Assembly (NCBI RefSeq): GCF_047663525.1
Contig: NC_092588.1
Coordinates: forward strand, 45,886,501 to 45,950,500
DNA: 64,000 nt
DNA from: Anas platyrhynchos
Lineage: Eukaryota; Chordata; Aves; Anseriformes; Anatidae
Direction of reading: 5' to 3'
In this document: positions 51,401 to 62,913 of the stretch, piece by piece
How the letters are laid out: the number at the start of each line of letters is the position of its first letter
How positions within the stretch are numbered: the first letter of the stretch is position 1
Position numbers and translations under genes: made by a program
Notes under the pieces: model-generated
Database searches by the model: none
Seen by the model: the letters and a program-made list of their open reading frames with translations, nothing else
What the model was told of the DNA's origin: nothing

Positions 51401-52184
51401 AAAATTAATAGAAGTACATACACAGGAGGAGAAGGGGTGACTTATGTCTGTAATTAAGCTAATCAAAGAGGCAGTGGAGAGCTCCTATCTTATCAGGATT
51501 GCTGCTTCAACTAGGAGACTGCACCAACAAAACAAATATTTGCCTTGGCTTGTGAAGCTGCATACAACATCACGTGCACCGGGATTTCCCTGGCGTGGGC
51601 AGGATGTCCCACTCGTGCAGCTGTGTTCCTCTTCAGCGGGTTATCTGCAGCTCTGCTGTGAAGCTGAGCGATACCCGTTATTTCCAAGCGATCGCGTATT
51701 TAAAAAACACTGACATAAATGAAGTGTGCAACCTATACAGAGTAAGCCTTCAAGCTGCTCATTTATTATCACAAAATTTTACGTTTTCTTGTGGATCAAG
51801 CTCTCAGCCATTATTAATTGCACTAACTTTTTATAGTCTGCTCTCGTTCACTTCTTTCAACACCATTAGCCCTTTAACTCCCTCTTGTGCGTTGGTGTCA
51901 ATTACAACCATGAGAAACACTTACAAACAAAGCAGCAAGTTTAGAGATACAGAGGAGTACATATTGACAACTGGTCATGAAGACCTTTGCACTTCATCAG
52001 CAAGCCACAGGAAACTTGCTAGGAATATGCATTTGGGAAGCAAAGCTTGCAAGGTGCAGCTGAAAATGGTCTGGGGAATGTCAGAGGCAAACTGCATTTG
52101 CTGGAGTTTTGAACAGCAGCTCTAGGTTTGCTGTCTCTTGGAAAACTTTTGAAGTGCTGTTTAAATAATTCCAGATGACGACCC

Positions 52185-52212
<28 letters not shown>
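52185..52212. repeat. Poly(A) tract (28 A)
   Basis: Uninterrupted run of A residues, followed 50 bp later by a GT repeat. Confidence 0.95.
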
Positions 52213-52215
<3 letters not shown>

Positions 52216-52261
52216 AAGAAAACAAAAGCTCTGGGCTTTCAGCCACTTCTGGGTTCTTTTT

Positions 52262-52282
52262 GTTTGTGTGTGTGTGTGTGTG
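52262..52282. repeat. (GT)n microsatellite
   Basis: About nine GT units after a short GTTT start. Confidence 0.95.
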
Positions 52283-53339
52283 CCTGGAAGGAGCTCTGCA
52301 CCCATTCACTGCTGCCTGTTTAGCTGCTGCTCTGGAGTGCTCCTTTCTCACACAATACCTCTTGAGAAATTTTTCACATTCTTTGTCTGTTTCTCTTCCT
52401 CTTAGCAGCACTCTGTTTTCACCACTTCCTACTGTCAGTAATTTTGCCAGCTTACTTTTCTCCTTCTTTATCTCCGGCTTTGCTGGGGGAGTGGATAGCC
52501 TCCTCTTTTGATCCCTAGTTTGTATGTTGCTGATGTGGGTTCCTCTCTTGTCACTTTCCGGGATGCTTTAAAAATGATTCTTTAAACCTCTCTTCTAACA
52601 GGCAGAGGCTTGTTTACAGTTGCACAGCATTTGACACATAACCCTTGTAACCTGCTCTGATCATGGATTTAGTAAGAAAGGACAGACACTAGGAAAGGGT
52701 AACCCACAAATTTTCAGTTTATCCTTACCCCAGCCATGCAGCAGAGCACAAAGTATTGTGTTTTCCCAAGAGAATCGAGAAACAGTTACTGTGTTCAGGA
52801 GCTGAACGTGCTGCTTTATCGATCCAAGAGCTTTTGCTCCAGGAAGCTGCGAGGAAGAAAGGGACCATGGAACAAAACAGGACTCACATTCAAAGTCCTC
52901 CCCTGGACCTGAAGTGTCAGCAGCCAGACAAATGTTGTACTTTGAACATTGAGGCCTTGCTAAGTATGAGCAGATTTTGAGGAGCTCTTGCAACCTTAAA
53001 ATGCACTTTTGAGTCTTGCCTGTGCAGGATAATAGCTGGCAAAAGCAAGATGGCATCAATGGGGGTGGGTATTACTGAGGTGACCTCTCAGTAAGGACTG
53101 ACCTACTAGCCACTTGCTTGTTTGATTTGTACTCACCTCTTCCAGTTTCAGCTGCTAAAATATGATCTGGTCTCTTAAGCTTTAGCAATTTCCTGCAGTT
53201 GTAATGGCAAAAAGTGTGATTGCTCGTACAGCTGCGTGACGCTGTGTTGGCCATTAGGACAGGAATAAAGTGGTTCTGGTAGGCAGTGCAGGTGTGCTAT
53301 AAGAGTTGTAAGAGGCATTGGTGCTACTCAGAGAATCAT

Positions 53340-53384
53340 AGATATAGATAGATATATATACATAGATATATATACATACACAGT
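53340..53384. repeat. (ATAG/ATAT)n low-complexity repeat
   Basis: ATAGATATAGATAGATATAT and similar units, an imperfect tetranucleotide/dinucleotide mix. Confidence 0.85.
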
Positions 53385-53540
53385 TATCCACCCCACCTCC
53401 ACCTCATGTGCAGGGTTTTTCAGAAGTGAATCCCAGGCACTGAGCACTTTTTCTCATGGTTTTAGTTACTAGCTGCTTCAGATCAGACCATACCCAGTTT
53501 CACCATTTCAGGCTTTAATATTAGGTTGCAGTTACTACCA

Positions 53541-53541
<1 letters not shown>

Positions 53542-53578
<37 letters not shown>
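53542..53578. repeat. Poly(A) tract (37 A), longest in window
   Basis: A pure run of 37 A residues bordered by C on both sides. No retroposed gene body is recognisable upstream. Confidence 0.95.
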
Positions 53579-53579
<1 letters not shown>

Positions 53580-55492
53580 AGAGCCTGTAAAAGTTAAAGC
53601 CTCTCTGTTACCTTTGCTGTTCGTGTATTCCTAACAGAAGGTGGTTTCAAGTCCTATCCTAGGTACAGAGTTAGCTGCACTGAGCACAACATACCAGCAC
53701 CTGTATCCCATTTTCTGGTTTTGCCCATCACTTGTGATGTTCCTCCTCCCTTCACACACACCTCTGGATTCCCCCCGATGCCTTGGGAACATCAATCCCA
53801 AATAAGTGAGAACTCAACCACAGACATCAGGATTGACCCTTGATCAATCTTTGCTGAAGTGGATAGAAAGGATGCCTGCTAGAGGGCCTCACAGTGGTAG
53901 GAAAGAAAATGAGCTCTTGGTATTTAAATAGAAATTTTTTTTTTTTACTCTTAGGTGCAGTGCTTAATTTGTGAACTCACGAAGATGTTGTCTTTTCCCC
54001 AGAATTATCAGACTTTCTCTAAAAGGTGAAATGGTTTTATTGTCCCTGGAGAACACGGCAGAATTTTTACATTCACACATGGCATGACATAAGATTGCAG
54101 ACTTGAAGCCACAGAAAGAGACATGAGTATGTGTCCTTTAAATATAGATTTTAAAGTAAAATATGCTTTAAAAGTGAATGCTGTAGTTTATTAAGCAAAA
54201 CTTTTTGTTGCAATGAAGATATGTTTTTCATCCATTTGACACTTTGGGAGGAGGAGAAGATGAACACAGGCAATATTAAGTTTGTATTTTAATGATATAG
54301 TAAAAGCTCCATATGGATACATGTGTTTTAAAGACCAATTAACATTTTCAGGCAGAAGTGGACTGGCTGTGTGAGAAGGGATAAATGTTCTTTTTGTAAT
54401 ACTTATTAAAGTTAAGATTGGGCCCAAACCACAAAATCTCAAGAAAATACGTCATCCTCTCCATATCAAGATGGAACAATCGCTTCAACTTAAATACAGG
54501 AAATGTTGGGCATAACAGCCATTACTCGCACCGATCTTGTTAACGAGAACATAATCTCCTAATCACTCCCTTGAAAGCAAACCCAGATGATAGAAGCGTA
54601 GCTGGACCCCTGCCAAACAGCTCAAGAACTCTGATTTCACACCCAGGCTCCTGCAGGAGTGCCAGGATAACCTCAACTATTCAGGGAAGAAAACCATAGC
54701 CACTATGCATTTGTAATTCCTTATACTTCTATTTAAAAAAAAAAAATGCCAGTTGGGATACTACAAAAACCTGAGTAAGAATTGAGAGTGTATGCATGTA
54801 GGTCTGTTTATATTACACACCAGTTCAGTATATCACCACTCAGGCAATATTGCCTTAGTGGCAATGTCCTAGTCCGTCTTCCTGTTCTCTTAAATTAGCC
54901 CTTGAGGAAAAAAAGAAAGCTGTCTTTTTAAGAAGTAAAGTAGTTAGAGGACAAAGGAACAGAATCTAGTTCTTGGTGGTGGTGGTCCCTTCACAGTCAG
55001 GGCTTGTGTACACTTTAAAGAGGTGTGCAAAGGACTTTGATCTTGCATCATCGTCATGATGTAAGTGGTGAAGGCTCTTGATAGGTTGTAGTGATGTAAG
55101 TAACAATTGCTGCGAGTTAATAGATGTGTTTGGTTTCCAATATGATGCATCTCTAATACAAATAAATAGCAAAAGCTGTTGGGCTTCCCTCAGGTTGTTA
55201 CATCAGTGTTTTAAAGAGAAAGCAACCAAGCAAGATCACCCACTTAACATTTCTAGACTAAGTTGCAGGAAATGCAAATATTAGGGACAAGGTTAATTGT
55301 ATTTATCTACATTTTCCCATTAGCTTGTAAAGCTATCAACTACGTATCTACTTTTTTTTTCCTTGCTAGTAAACAGAGCACATGAGAAGTTGACAACATG
55401 ATCATCTTGCTTCAGAAACCTTTATTACAGGCTGAGTTTCTGGGTGGGATGAAGGGTGGAGCTAGTCATTTAGCTACACCCATGGTGAGGTT

Positions 55493-55500
55493 TATAAAAG
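55493..55500 (+). promoter_or_regulatory. TATA box of a second, TATA-type promoter
   Basis: TATAAAAG is a consensus TATA box. Thirty bases downstream is a pyrimidine-rich, initiator-like region (CTCTTCTGACAG at about 55519-55531), followed about 70 nt later by a start codon in good context and then a 5' splice site. Together they form a compact core promoter. The surroundings are AT-rich and not CpG-like, so tissue-restricted use would be expected. Confidence 0.5.
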
Positions 55501-55524
55501 GAAGTTTTCTAGGGGAGCTCTCTT

Positions 55525-55596
55525 CTGACAGTCTCTGACAACTGTCAGTTTTATTTAGCAGGGTTTTATTTTAAAAAATAAAATAAATTTGTTACA
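55525..55596 (+). other. Candidate 5' UTR of alternative first exon
   Basis: The inferred leader between the initiator-like region and ATG. It contains an inverted repeat (CTGACAG at 55525-55531 and CTGTCAG at 55542-55548) and an A/T-rich run just before the start codon. The exact start is not known. Confidence 0.4.
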
Positions 55597-55668
55597 ATGT
55601 CAAGGCCTCATAAAGATTCCCATAATGCAAATGATCATCTAAGCACATCTTTGAAACAGCGAAGTAAG
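55597..55668 (+). CDS. MAPRE2: Candidate alternative first coding exon (24 codons), possibly MAPRE2
   Basis: ATG at 55597 with A at -3 opens a frame reading MSRPHKDSHNANDHLSTSLK then QRSK, ending at AAG followed by GTAAGT, a perfect donor. It leaves phase 0. The peptide is hydrophilic and basic with no domain. It sits 95 nt after a TATA box, which is why I prefer it to a chance frame. By position it would be an alternative N-terminus ahead of the calponin-homology domain of MAPRE2 (EB2). I do not recognise the peptide itself, and the exon it joins is outside the window. It could instead belong to another transcript. Confidence 0.4.
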
Positions 55669-57832
55669 GTAAGTTGTGGATTCTGCTTTGCTACCTGAGT
55701 TCTTTTCTTATATGTAATACTTTTTGTGGCAGAGACCTGAGCGCTACTGTAATTTCAAAGGTCTGTATTTTCTTTGTCGAGTATAGTTGGGGTATTTTTC
55801 TCTATAGTTTTTTATTCCTGTAATGCTAAGTCAAGTGTGTGTGTGGGGGAAACAACCTTAAAAAAGATGCTGAAGTTCATTAGAATTTGAAGAGATTACT
55901 ATTTGCTATAGGGTGATCAGATGTTGAAGGCTGATGGCTTTGGGGACTAATTTGTACCACCTGTCTACAATGCTGAGGTTATTGTGGTTTTTGTTATTGT
56001 GCTGCTGTTTGTTAGCCACCCCAATATTAATTTCTCAAGCATACAAATAAAAGATATGCTATGCTTAATTGCATAATTGCTGTGGCTTAGTCATAACTCT
56101 TTGATACACCCAGGAATCTTGTCATAATTTCTGGCTTATAGTGTATCACAGTTTCCTTTTATGCACCTGCACATAAATGCTTGTAAACTATTCTGTTCAG
56201 CAGAGGTCTTTTGAGTTGCTATCAATGCCCCTAAATGAGATTAGGTGCTACAAAGGCCTGCTTACTATTGAACACATAGGTGTTTATGATGGTACAATAC
56301 TTTTCTAGAAAGCTCTGTATCAGTTTACAAGATGTCTGGGTGAAAACTTTCATAATCATCAACTGAAGTCAAACGCATTGTACTAAGAAATGATCACAGC
56401 AACATAGGGTGTGCAGCTGGGATGCATTAAGAATGCTGGTCAGCTTAAAAATATCAATCCCATAGTACCAGTTACCTAGCTCTGGGCTTGTCACTGGTGT
56501 GCTGATAAAGTGTTGTTGACAGGAACTGGCAAAAGGGGAATGAACCTTGAAAACAACATCTTGGATTTTGGAGCTCCTCTCAGGCCTCTAGGAAAATTAA
56601 AGTCTGGAATTCTCCAGAAACTTTAAAAGCAACAAGAGACAAGAATCTGAAAAATTAACTTTTCCTTCCAGTCACTTTATCTGTAGGTTTTCTTTTGTTA
56701 ACCTTCAGTTTAGAAGGAGTGAAGTCACTCTTTCAATCACTGCTCCCAAAACATGTGAGGTGTTTGCAGGTCAATGGTCTCCTAGTTTTTCTGCAAAATA
56801 TTCTAGTTTTATTGCCAAGCACTACAAAAATGACCAAAGTCATGGTTTCCACAAAACTGGTGGTGTTGATGAGTTTTTTCATTTTTCTTTTTTCTTCCAG
56901 CTGTAAGCAAAACTGTGAATTAATGTAGTTGGCAAGGAACTGACTGACAGCCCTTTGGGCAAAATGGTCTGATGGAAGTTGGAAAGGCTGTCGGAGCATT
57001 TTGACTTTGTGTGCTTAGTAGGCATGAGCAAATAAATGTGTCTTGAGTTGGAGGAGACACATTTTCCACCTTGATAATGCTGTGGTTTTGGTTTGGAGTT
57101 TTTACTGTCAATATTGAACTTGTAGGGCACTTCAGCAGTGTGGCCATTTCTGCTTTTTACCATGTGTTTTCACTGATATGCAAGAAATTCTGACTGTACT
57201 GGGTTGTGGTGGGAGGAGGCTCGTTTGACAGTAGAGCAGTGTCCTGCAAGGACACTTGTCCTCTTAGATATATCCACTGCCATTCTTCCGGTATCTAGCC
57301 ATGCTGTGGTTAGATTCTTAATATGTATTTTTAAGTGCATTGCGTTCATTTTAAGTGTCTTTTAAACTGCTGTATACCAAACTGTTCAGAAATATTTGCT
57401 GGCATTTTTTATTTTACTAATTCAGTAAATTTACTAATTCAGGAAGGAAGAGGAAAGTACTTCTGATGTTGGCAGAAAGTCATAGATGCCTCTGCTTTTA
57501 GATACTTTTGGAAGGGTTTTCCAAAACAGGGAGAAAGTTTGAGCTTTTTCAAGTGTGCAGTATAGAATTACTTCAGGATATTGATACATTCCTTAACACA
57601 TCTCTAAATTTTGCCACACCTATAAGTAGGGATTAAAATGACTTGTCATTTTGTGACTTGAAAAGGAAAGTTCATGGAATAAAGTACTTACCCAGAGCAT
57701 TTGTCACACTAACCTGCTATTCAGCATGAATGAGTGAAGGGACACTAGTTTTCCCATAGTAGATTTACCATATTTGATAAACTTAGATCATTTTTAATAG
57801 CCTGATTTTGAGTAGCCAAAATACAAACTGAA

Positions 57833-57885
57833 TCATAGAACGTCCTGAGTTGGAAGGGACCCATAAGGATCATCAGGTGCTGTCT
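57833..57885 (-). mobile_element. Short CR1 3'-end fragment, antisense
   Basis: On the plus strand it reads TCATAGAACGTCCTGAGTTG then GAAGGGACCCATAAGGATCA, the antisense of the last ~50 bp of avian CR1. A minimal, severely 5'-truncated insertion. Confidence 0.85.
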
Positions 57886-58745
57886 TCCTCCCCTGATCTT
57901 AATTTTTGGAGCCACATTTGTATTAAATGCAGAAAGTCTACAAAGATGACTTCTTCATGGTGAGACAAGTAATTAAGAAGCAGATAGCCAGTAAAAAAAT
58001 TGCAAAGTAACTTATTTCTATGAGGTGGTATATCAAGAATGGCACTGACAGCTGGATTACTCCAGACTGGTATTTTGTTAGTCCTCTCACACTTCAATAG
58101 TTTTGCTATCAGAAGATTCAAGCATTAAGCTTTAGCATATTTGGGTGGATACTGAAGTTAAGTTCTGCTCTGGGTTCTCCTTTCCTGGTCTTCTGAAGGC
58201 AACACAAGTGCCTTCAGAACTGAGCTGGAGAAGAGGCGTGGGGTGGCTCTTGAGTGTCAGCTGTGGTGGGTGCAGAGCTGGAGGGGCAGATATGGGAAGG
58301 GGTTGGCCTGAGAGAGCCCAAGGAGAGGAAGGAGGCTCTCAAGAGGGTGGGGAGGCGGAGTGGATGGAGAGAGGCCATGTCCTGATGGCAGCTTCTGAGA
58401 ATTTACCCAGCCTTTAAACTTCGGTGGCCCTGAACAGTCTTCAATGGCTCTCCTTGTTTACCACCATCTCCTCTGCTACCACCAAAAAAATGAACTTTTG
58501 GACTCCTAGATAAGGATGGAAATGCATTTTACTGACATCCTTGGGTCAGCTGAAGTTGGCTTTCAATGTACTGTTGAGAAGACCTGAGCTGGTTGTGCTT
58601 AGCTGGGTGCCTTGTTACTTTATGAATTGGCAGACCTCTATGGATTCTCCTGATCAGCTGTGGTTTGTTTAGGCTTTCGGATCCTGAAATCAGAGGGGTT
58701 TTACCAATCTTAGAATCATTACAGTTTCTTTCACATGGCTAGATT

Positions 58746-59025
58746 TCATAGAATCATTAAGGTTGGAAAAGACCTCAAAGACTGTCTGGTCCAACCATCA
58801 TCCTAACACTAATGTCACCCACTAAACTATGTCCCTAAGCACCAGGTCCAACCTTTTCTTGAACACCCCCAGGGATAGTGACTCCACCTCCCTAGAAAAC
58901 CCATTCCCAATGCCTGACTGCTCTTTCTGAGAAGAAATGTCTCCTAATTTCCAACCTGAACCTCCCCTAGCACAACTTGAGGCCATTCCCTCTAGTCCTA
59001 TAACTAGTTATCTGTGAGAAGACAC
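58746..59025 (-). mobile_element. CR1 LINE fragment (3' end), antisense
   Basis: On the plus strand it starts TCATAGAATCATTAAGGTTG GAAAAGACCTC (split here), then TGGTCCAACCATCATCCTAA, CCCAGGGATAGTGACTCCAC and TTGAGGCCATTCCCTCTAGT blocks. It is antisense CR1 3' UTR of a different subfamily from the copy at 41,158 (shown by GGTTGGAAAAGACC in place of GTTGGAAGGGACCC). Confidence 0.95.
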
Positions 59026-59164
59026 TGAACTTTAATAGCTTTTTTTTTTTTTTCATGGCATTGTTGTCAGAGGAAAATGTCAAGTCAAAACAAGCTGCTA
59101 AATTCAAACAATATGCTGTCTCTTGTAGACTTGACTTTTTGCAATTTTTGTCCATCTGACAATG

Positions 59165-59955
59165 GACAAGCTTGGGAAGTGGGTCCATGTGAACATAATG
59201 AGGTTCAACAAGTCCAACTGCAAGGTGCTGCATCTAGGCTGGAGCAATCCCAGACATGAGCACAGGCTGGGAGATGAACTCACTGAGAGCAGCCCTGCAG
59301 AGAGGGACTTGGGGGTTCTGGTGGATGAAAAGCTCGACACAAGCCAGCAGGGTGTGCTGCATGCTGGGCTGCACCAACAGAGGAGAGGCCAGCAGGGGAG
59401 GGAGGTGATTGTGCCCCTCTGCTCTGCCCTTGTGAGGCCCCACCTGGAGTGCTGCATCCAGGTCTGGGGCCCCCAGCACAAGAAGGATATGGGGCTGTTA
59501 GAGTGTGGAGGAGGGCCATGAAGATGATCAGAGGGTGGAACACCTCTCCTATGGAGAAAGGCTGAGAGAACTAGGGCTGTTCAGCATAAAGAAAAGGCTC
59601 CAGGGTGACCTGGTTGCAACCTTTCAGTACTTGAAGGGGACTTACAAAAAGACAGGGAGCAACTCATTGCTCAGTCAGATAATAACAGGACAAGGAGGAC
59701 TGGCTTTAAACTAAAAGAGGGGAGATTTAGATTAGAGGTTAGGAAGAAATTCTTCACTCAGAGGGCGGTGAGGCACTGGCACAGGTTGCCCAGAGAAGCT
59801 GTGGATGCCCCATCTCTGAAGGTGTTCAAGGCCAGGTTAGATGAGGCCCTGGGCAACCTGATCTAGTGGGTGGCATCCCTGCCTATGGCATGGGGGTTGG
59901 AACTGGGCTGTCTTTGAGGTCTCTTCCAACCCAGGCCATTCTGTGGTTCTATGAC
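59165..59955 (+). mobile_element. CR1 LINE fragment (ORF2 C-terminus and 3' UTR), sense
   Basis: A 5'-truncated CR1 copy. The frame at 59162-59521 gives [20 protein letters not shown] and later [18 protein letters not shown] and [18 protein letters not shown], the C-terminal end of CR1 ORF2. The frame stops early. The 3' UTR passes GGTTGCCCAGAGAAGCTGTG and ends CCATTCTGTGGTTCTATGAC, the CR1 terminus. It is not autonomous. Confidence 0.95.
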
Positions 59956-62898
59956 AATCATGAAAATGAGCAACACTTCCCATCATGAGGCAGGAGCCTG
60001 AAGTTCAGCTCCTCTTTCCCTTGTAAGAGCTGGAAGGGGAGTTGCAGCAGATGCAGTGACAATGAAAGCTCTCTTTAAATGGCTGAGATCTAAAGAGAGA
60101 TTTTGTTTATGGCTGCAGATAAAATAAACTGAGAAAGAAATGTAACTGTCAGTCTCCCAGTCAGATGTCACTTGACCTGAAATAACTTGTGTGAAGTGTG
60201 TAAGATGCTTGAAGGCCACATCAGGTAAAGGATGTGATTAGCATTATATCTGACTTCAGGATGATGTATTGTCTGCTGCAGCAATAATCCTTCAGTGGGT
60301 GCAGGGACTACAGGCAACACATGATCATGTTAGAAAAACAGATAGAGAAACACTACGATGGGCCTGTCAAATGACAGGGAACTTATTATGCAGCTGTGGA
60401 CCAACAAGAAACGTTTGTCTGGCTGATGGCAGTGATATCTTTTGTCTTCCTTTGAAAGGATCGCGTAGCTACTGGTACAGTTTCTGTCCATTAAAACAAT
60501 GTGGCACAGAGGAGTTGGTGCTGCTTTGTTCACTGTACTAGTATGAAAATTTTGTATTTTTCAGTATTGCCTTCCTCTCTTTGAGTGAAGAGCTTATTTG
60601 AGGTTTTATTGAATGTTTGGTGCACTGTAAGAGAAAATATATAGGTTATGCTGCAGCCTGAATACCACTATTGAAGCTTTCTAAGGCAGTGGTATAGGGG
60701 CTGTTATTTCCTACATATGTCCCACTGCACACTATGGTGTTTTCTTCTTCTATCTGTTTTTTGTTGGTGGTGCTTTTTTTTTTTTTTTGGTATGACCTGT
60801 TTACTTTTGACTTCTATGACTTGAAACTGCAGGAAGAGGCTTGCTGAGAGCAATGTCTGAGGTAAAACAGAATGGTGTATTTCCTTTCCCTGTCTCGCAG
60901 CCCCAGGCATACAGGCTGGTCCTGGAGGGTGCTGGCAAGCCTGCTCCTGGGAGCTGGGAGCCTGCATGCTCACAAAGTGCTGCGGCAGGGCCTGAGCTTT
61001 AAGGGGGAACCACACCACTCTTGTGATTTGAGCATAAGTGATGTATTAGAGGCTTTCAGTCCACAAAGCTGATTTTATTAGAACATAAAAATACACATGA
61101 GAAGGAAAAATACTTTTTCAATAGGAGAGAGATCTGGCAAGTGAGATTAAGCTCTTTAATAATGTATACCTTCCACACCTGGTATATCCCATGCAGTAGG
61201 GTCCTTCCCCCCTATCTTTTCTAGTTTTCTATTTTTTTTGTGGTTTCTGAAGAAATCTGCACCACCCCAGGGGCCTGAAGGAAAGCTGCTTTCCACCTCC
61301 TGCTGGGCTGACCAGCAGGACTGATTTGCTTCCTTGGTGTGAAATAGGAAATTTCACTTCCAAATCCTCACCCTGGCATCTACATATCACACTGACCATA
61401 CGGGGTTTCACTCCCAGCTCTCCCACCATGCACACCCTCAGCTTTTTCCAGGGGGGCACACGTCCCCACACATGCACACCTTCCTCTTCCCTTCCTTCTA
61501 CCTTGCTCCTCTGGGGCGTGCACTGGAAAAGAATGGGGCTTTATTCCCAATTAATAATCTGCTGTAGAAGAAGCAGCAAATGTTTCTGCAAATGAGTTTG
61601 TTGGCTTCTTAATGGCAGAAAATTATGTTGGCTTGCATGTCCTGTTTTCCAGTGTGGAACAGTAGGAAAAGGAGCACAGCACCTCAACAAGAGGAGGTTA
61701 TAAGTATCTGCACTAAGGAAAGCCACAGTATTTCCAGGAATAAAAATAGTTGGCTTCCAAATGTAACAAGTCATTCCAATAAAGCTGAGACTACTTCAGT
61801 TGTATTATTCCTTGCATACCTTGTACAACAAAATACATCATCTTGGTCATTTTTGTATTCTGGAAATTTAACTTCAACATCAATTTGTCATCAAAAAAAG
61901 AGTGGGAAAGCTGAACCCTGGAAGTGTTCTTTAGGATAAAGCAGCTTGGCAAAACTGACACGTTGCACTGGGGGAGAGCAGAGTAACACTGAAGTAAAAT
62001 GATGTGCTCGTGCTCTAGACAGGCAAAAGGCATTTAGTTTGTTTGATAAGTTGCCAAACATTGTCATTTGAGAGTGTTGTAAAGACTTCCAGCTGTCTGT
62101 ATGGGAACAAAATATCTGGGTGAATTAGAATTTGTCCCAGTGAACGTTTCACCAGAAGTGACCTTGCCTGATCTGGTTAATTCAAGTACAACTTGCTGCA
62201 ACTTCCTGACGATGTTTTTGACCAAGATGGCATTTCTCCAAGTATCCTGTCTGACAGTGGGTTGAAGGGCTGTACTTGCAGGATCATGGCAGGATGCAGG
62301 GATGCTGCCTGGCTGTGCTGGGGCTCTGGGGAGCTGGGGTGTGCTCTGACCAGGGCGGCTGGGTGGGCCCTGCAGGGGAATGGGTCTCATGGGAAAGTGT
62401 AGGCTGAATCTCATCCTTTTGCTACATGAGTGAACAAGTAAGCTGGCTACCAAAACAGGAGGAAAATGGACTTATACCACAAGCATACCAAACGTGTTCA
62501 TTGGATAGCTATAGGGAGACCTGCTTTCAGATGATGTTGGATGCTTCTAGCTGTGGGTGCTATCTAGCTCCATGACTTGTTCCCTTGATTGGTCTTGGGC
62601 ACGTCTGGTGTGTCCACAGCTGACTAACCTTGCTGAGAAGAGAAGGGCTCTGTTAAATGAATACATATTTGGGAAACAAGAATCTCACTTGCATTTTGGG
62701 GCTCTAAATAAAACTGTATGTTTGCCTTTCACATGTATTTTACACCTAGCTACTTTGTTAAAGTAGCCGTGCATAAACCCATCAGCCAGTTGCCTTCTTG
62801 GGAGCCCTGGATGCAAAGAGCATGAGCCAGTTTATGCGAGACAGGAGGTGTGCCAAGCACTCTTTCAGGCTCAGATGAAGGATCCTCTGGTCACTCCA

Positions 62899-62913
62899 AA
62901 AAAAAAAAAAAAG
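62899..62913. repeat. Poly(A) tract
   Basis: A run of about 15 A residues within the inferred intron. A similar A-run lies at about 63270-63286 and a T-run at about 63610-63621. Confidence 0.85.

Larger units (their letters stand above)
46300..55440 (+). other. MAPRE2: Probable intron 1 of the downstream gene
   Basis: AT-rich sequence without recognisable exons. It contains a 23-bp tandem duplication (48436-48481), a GT repeat (52262-52282), long A-tracts (52185-52212 and 53542-53578) and an ATAGATAT-type repeat (53340-53384). A 132-codon open frame at 49328-49726 has a T-rich acceptor-like tract upstream and a GTAGGT inside, but no known similarity. Confidence 0.5.

Noticed and set aside
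59162..59521. 119-codon frame with CR1 ORF2 similarity
   Set aside because: It is part of the truncated CR1 copy and not a host gene.
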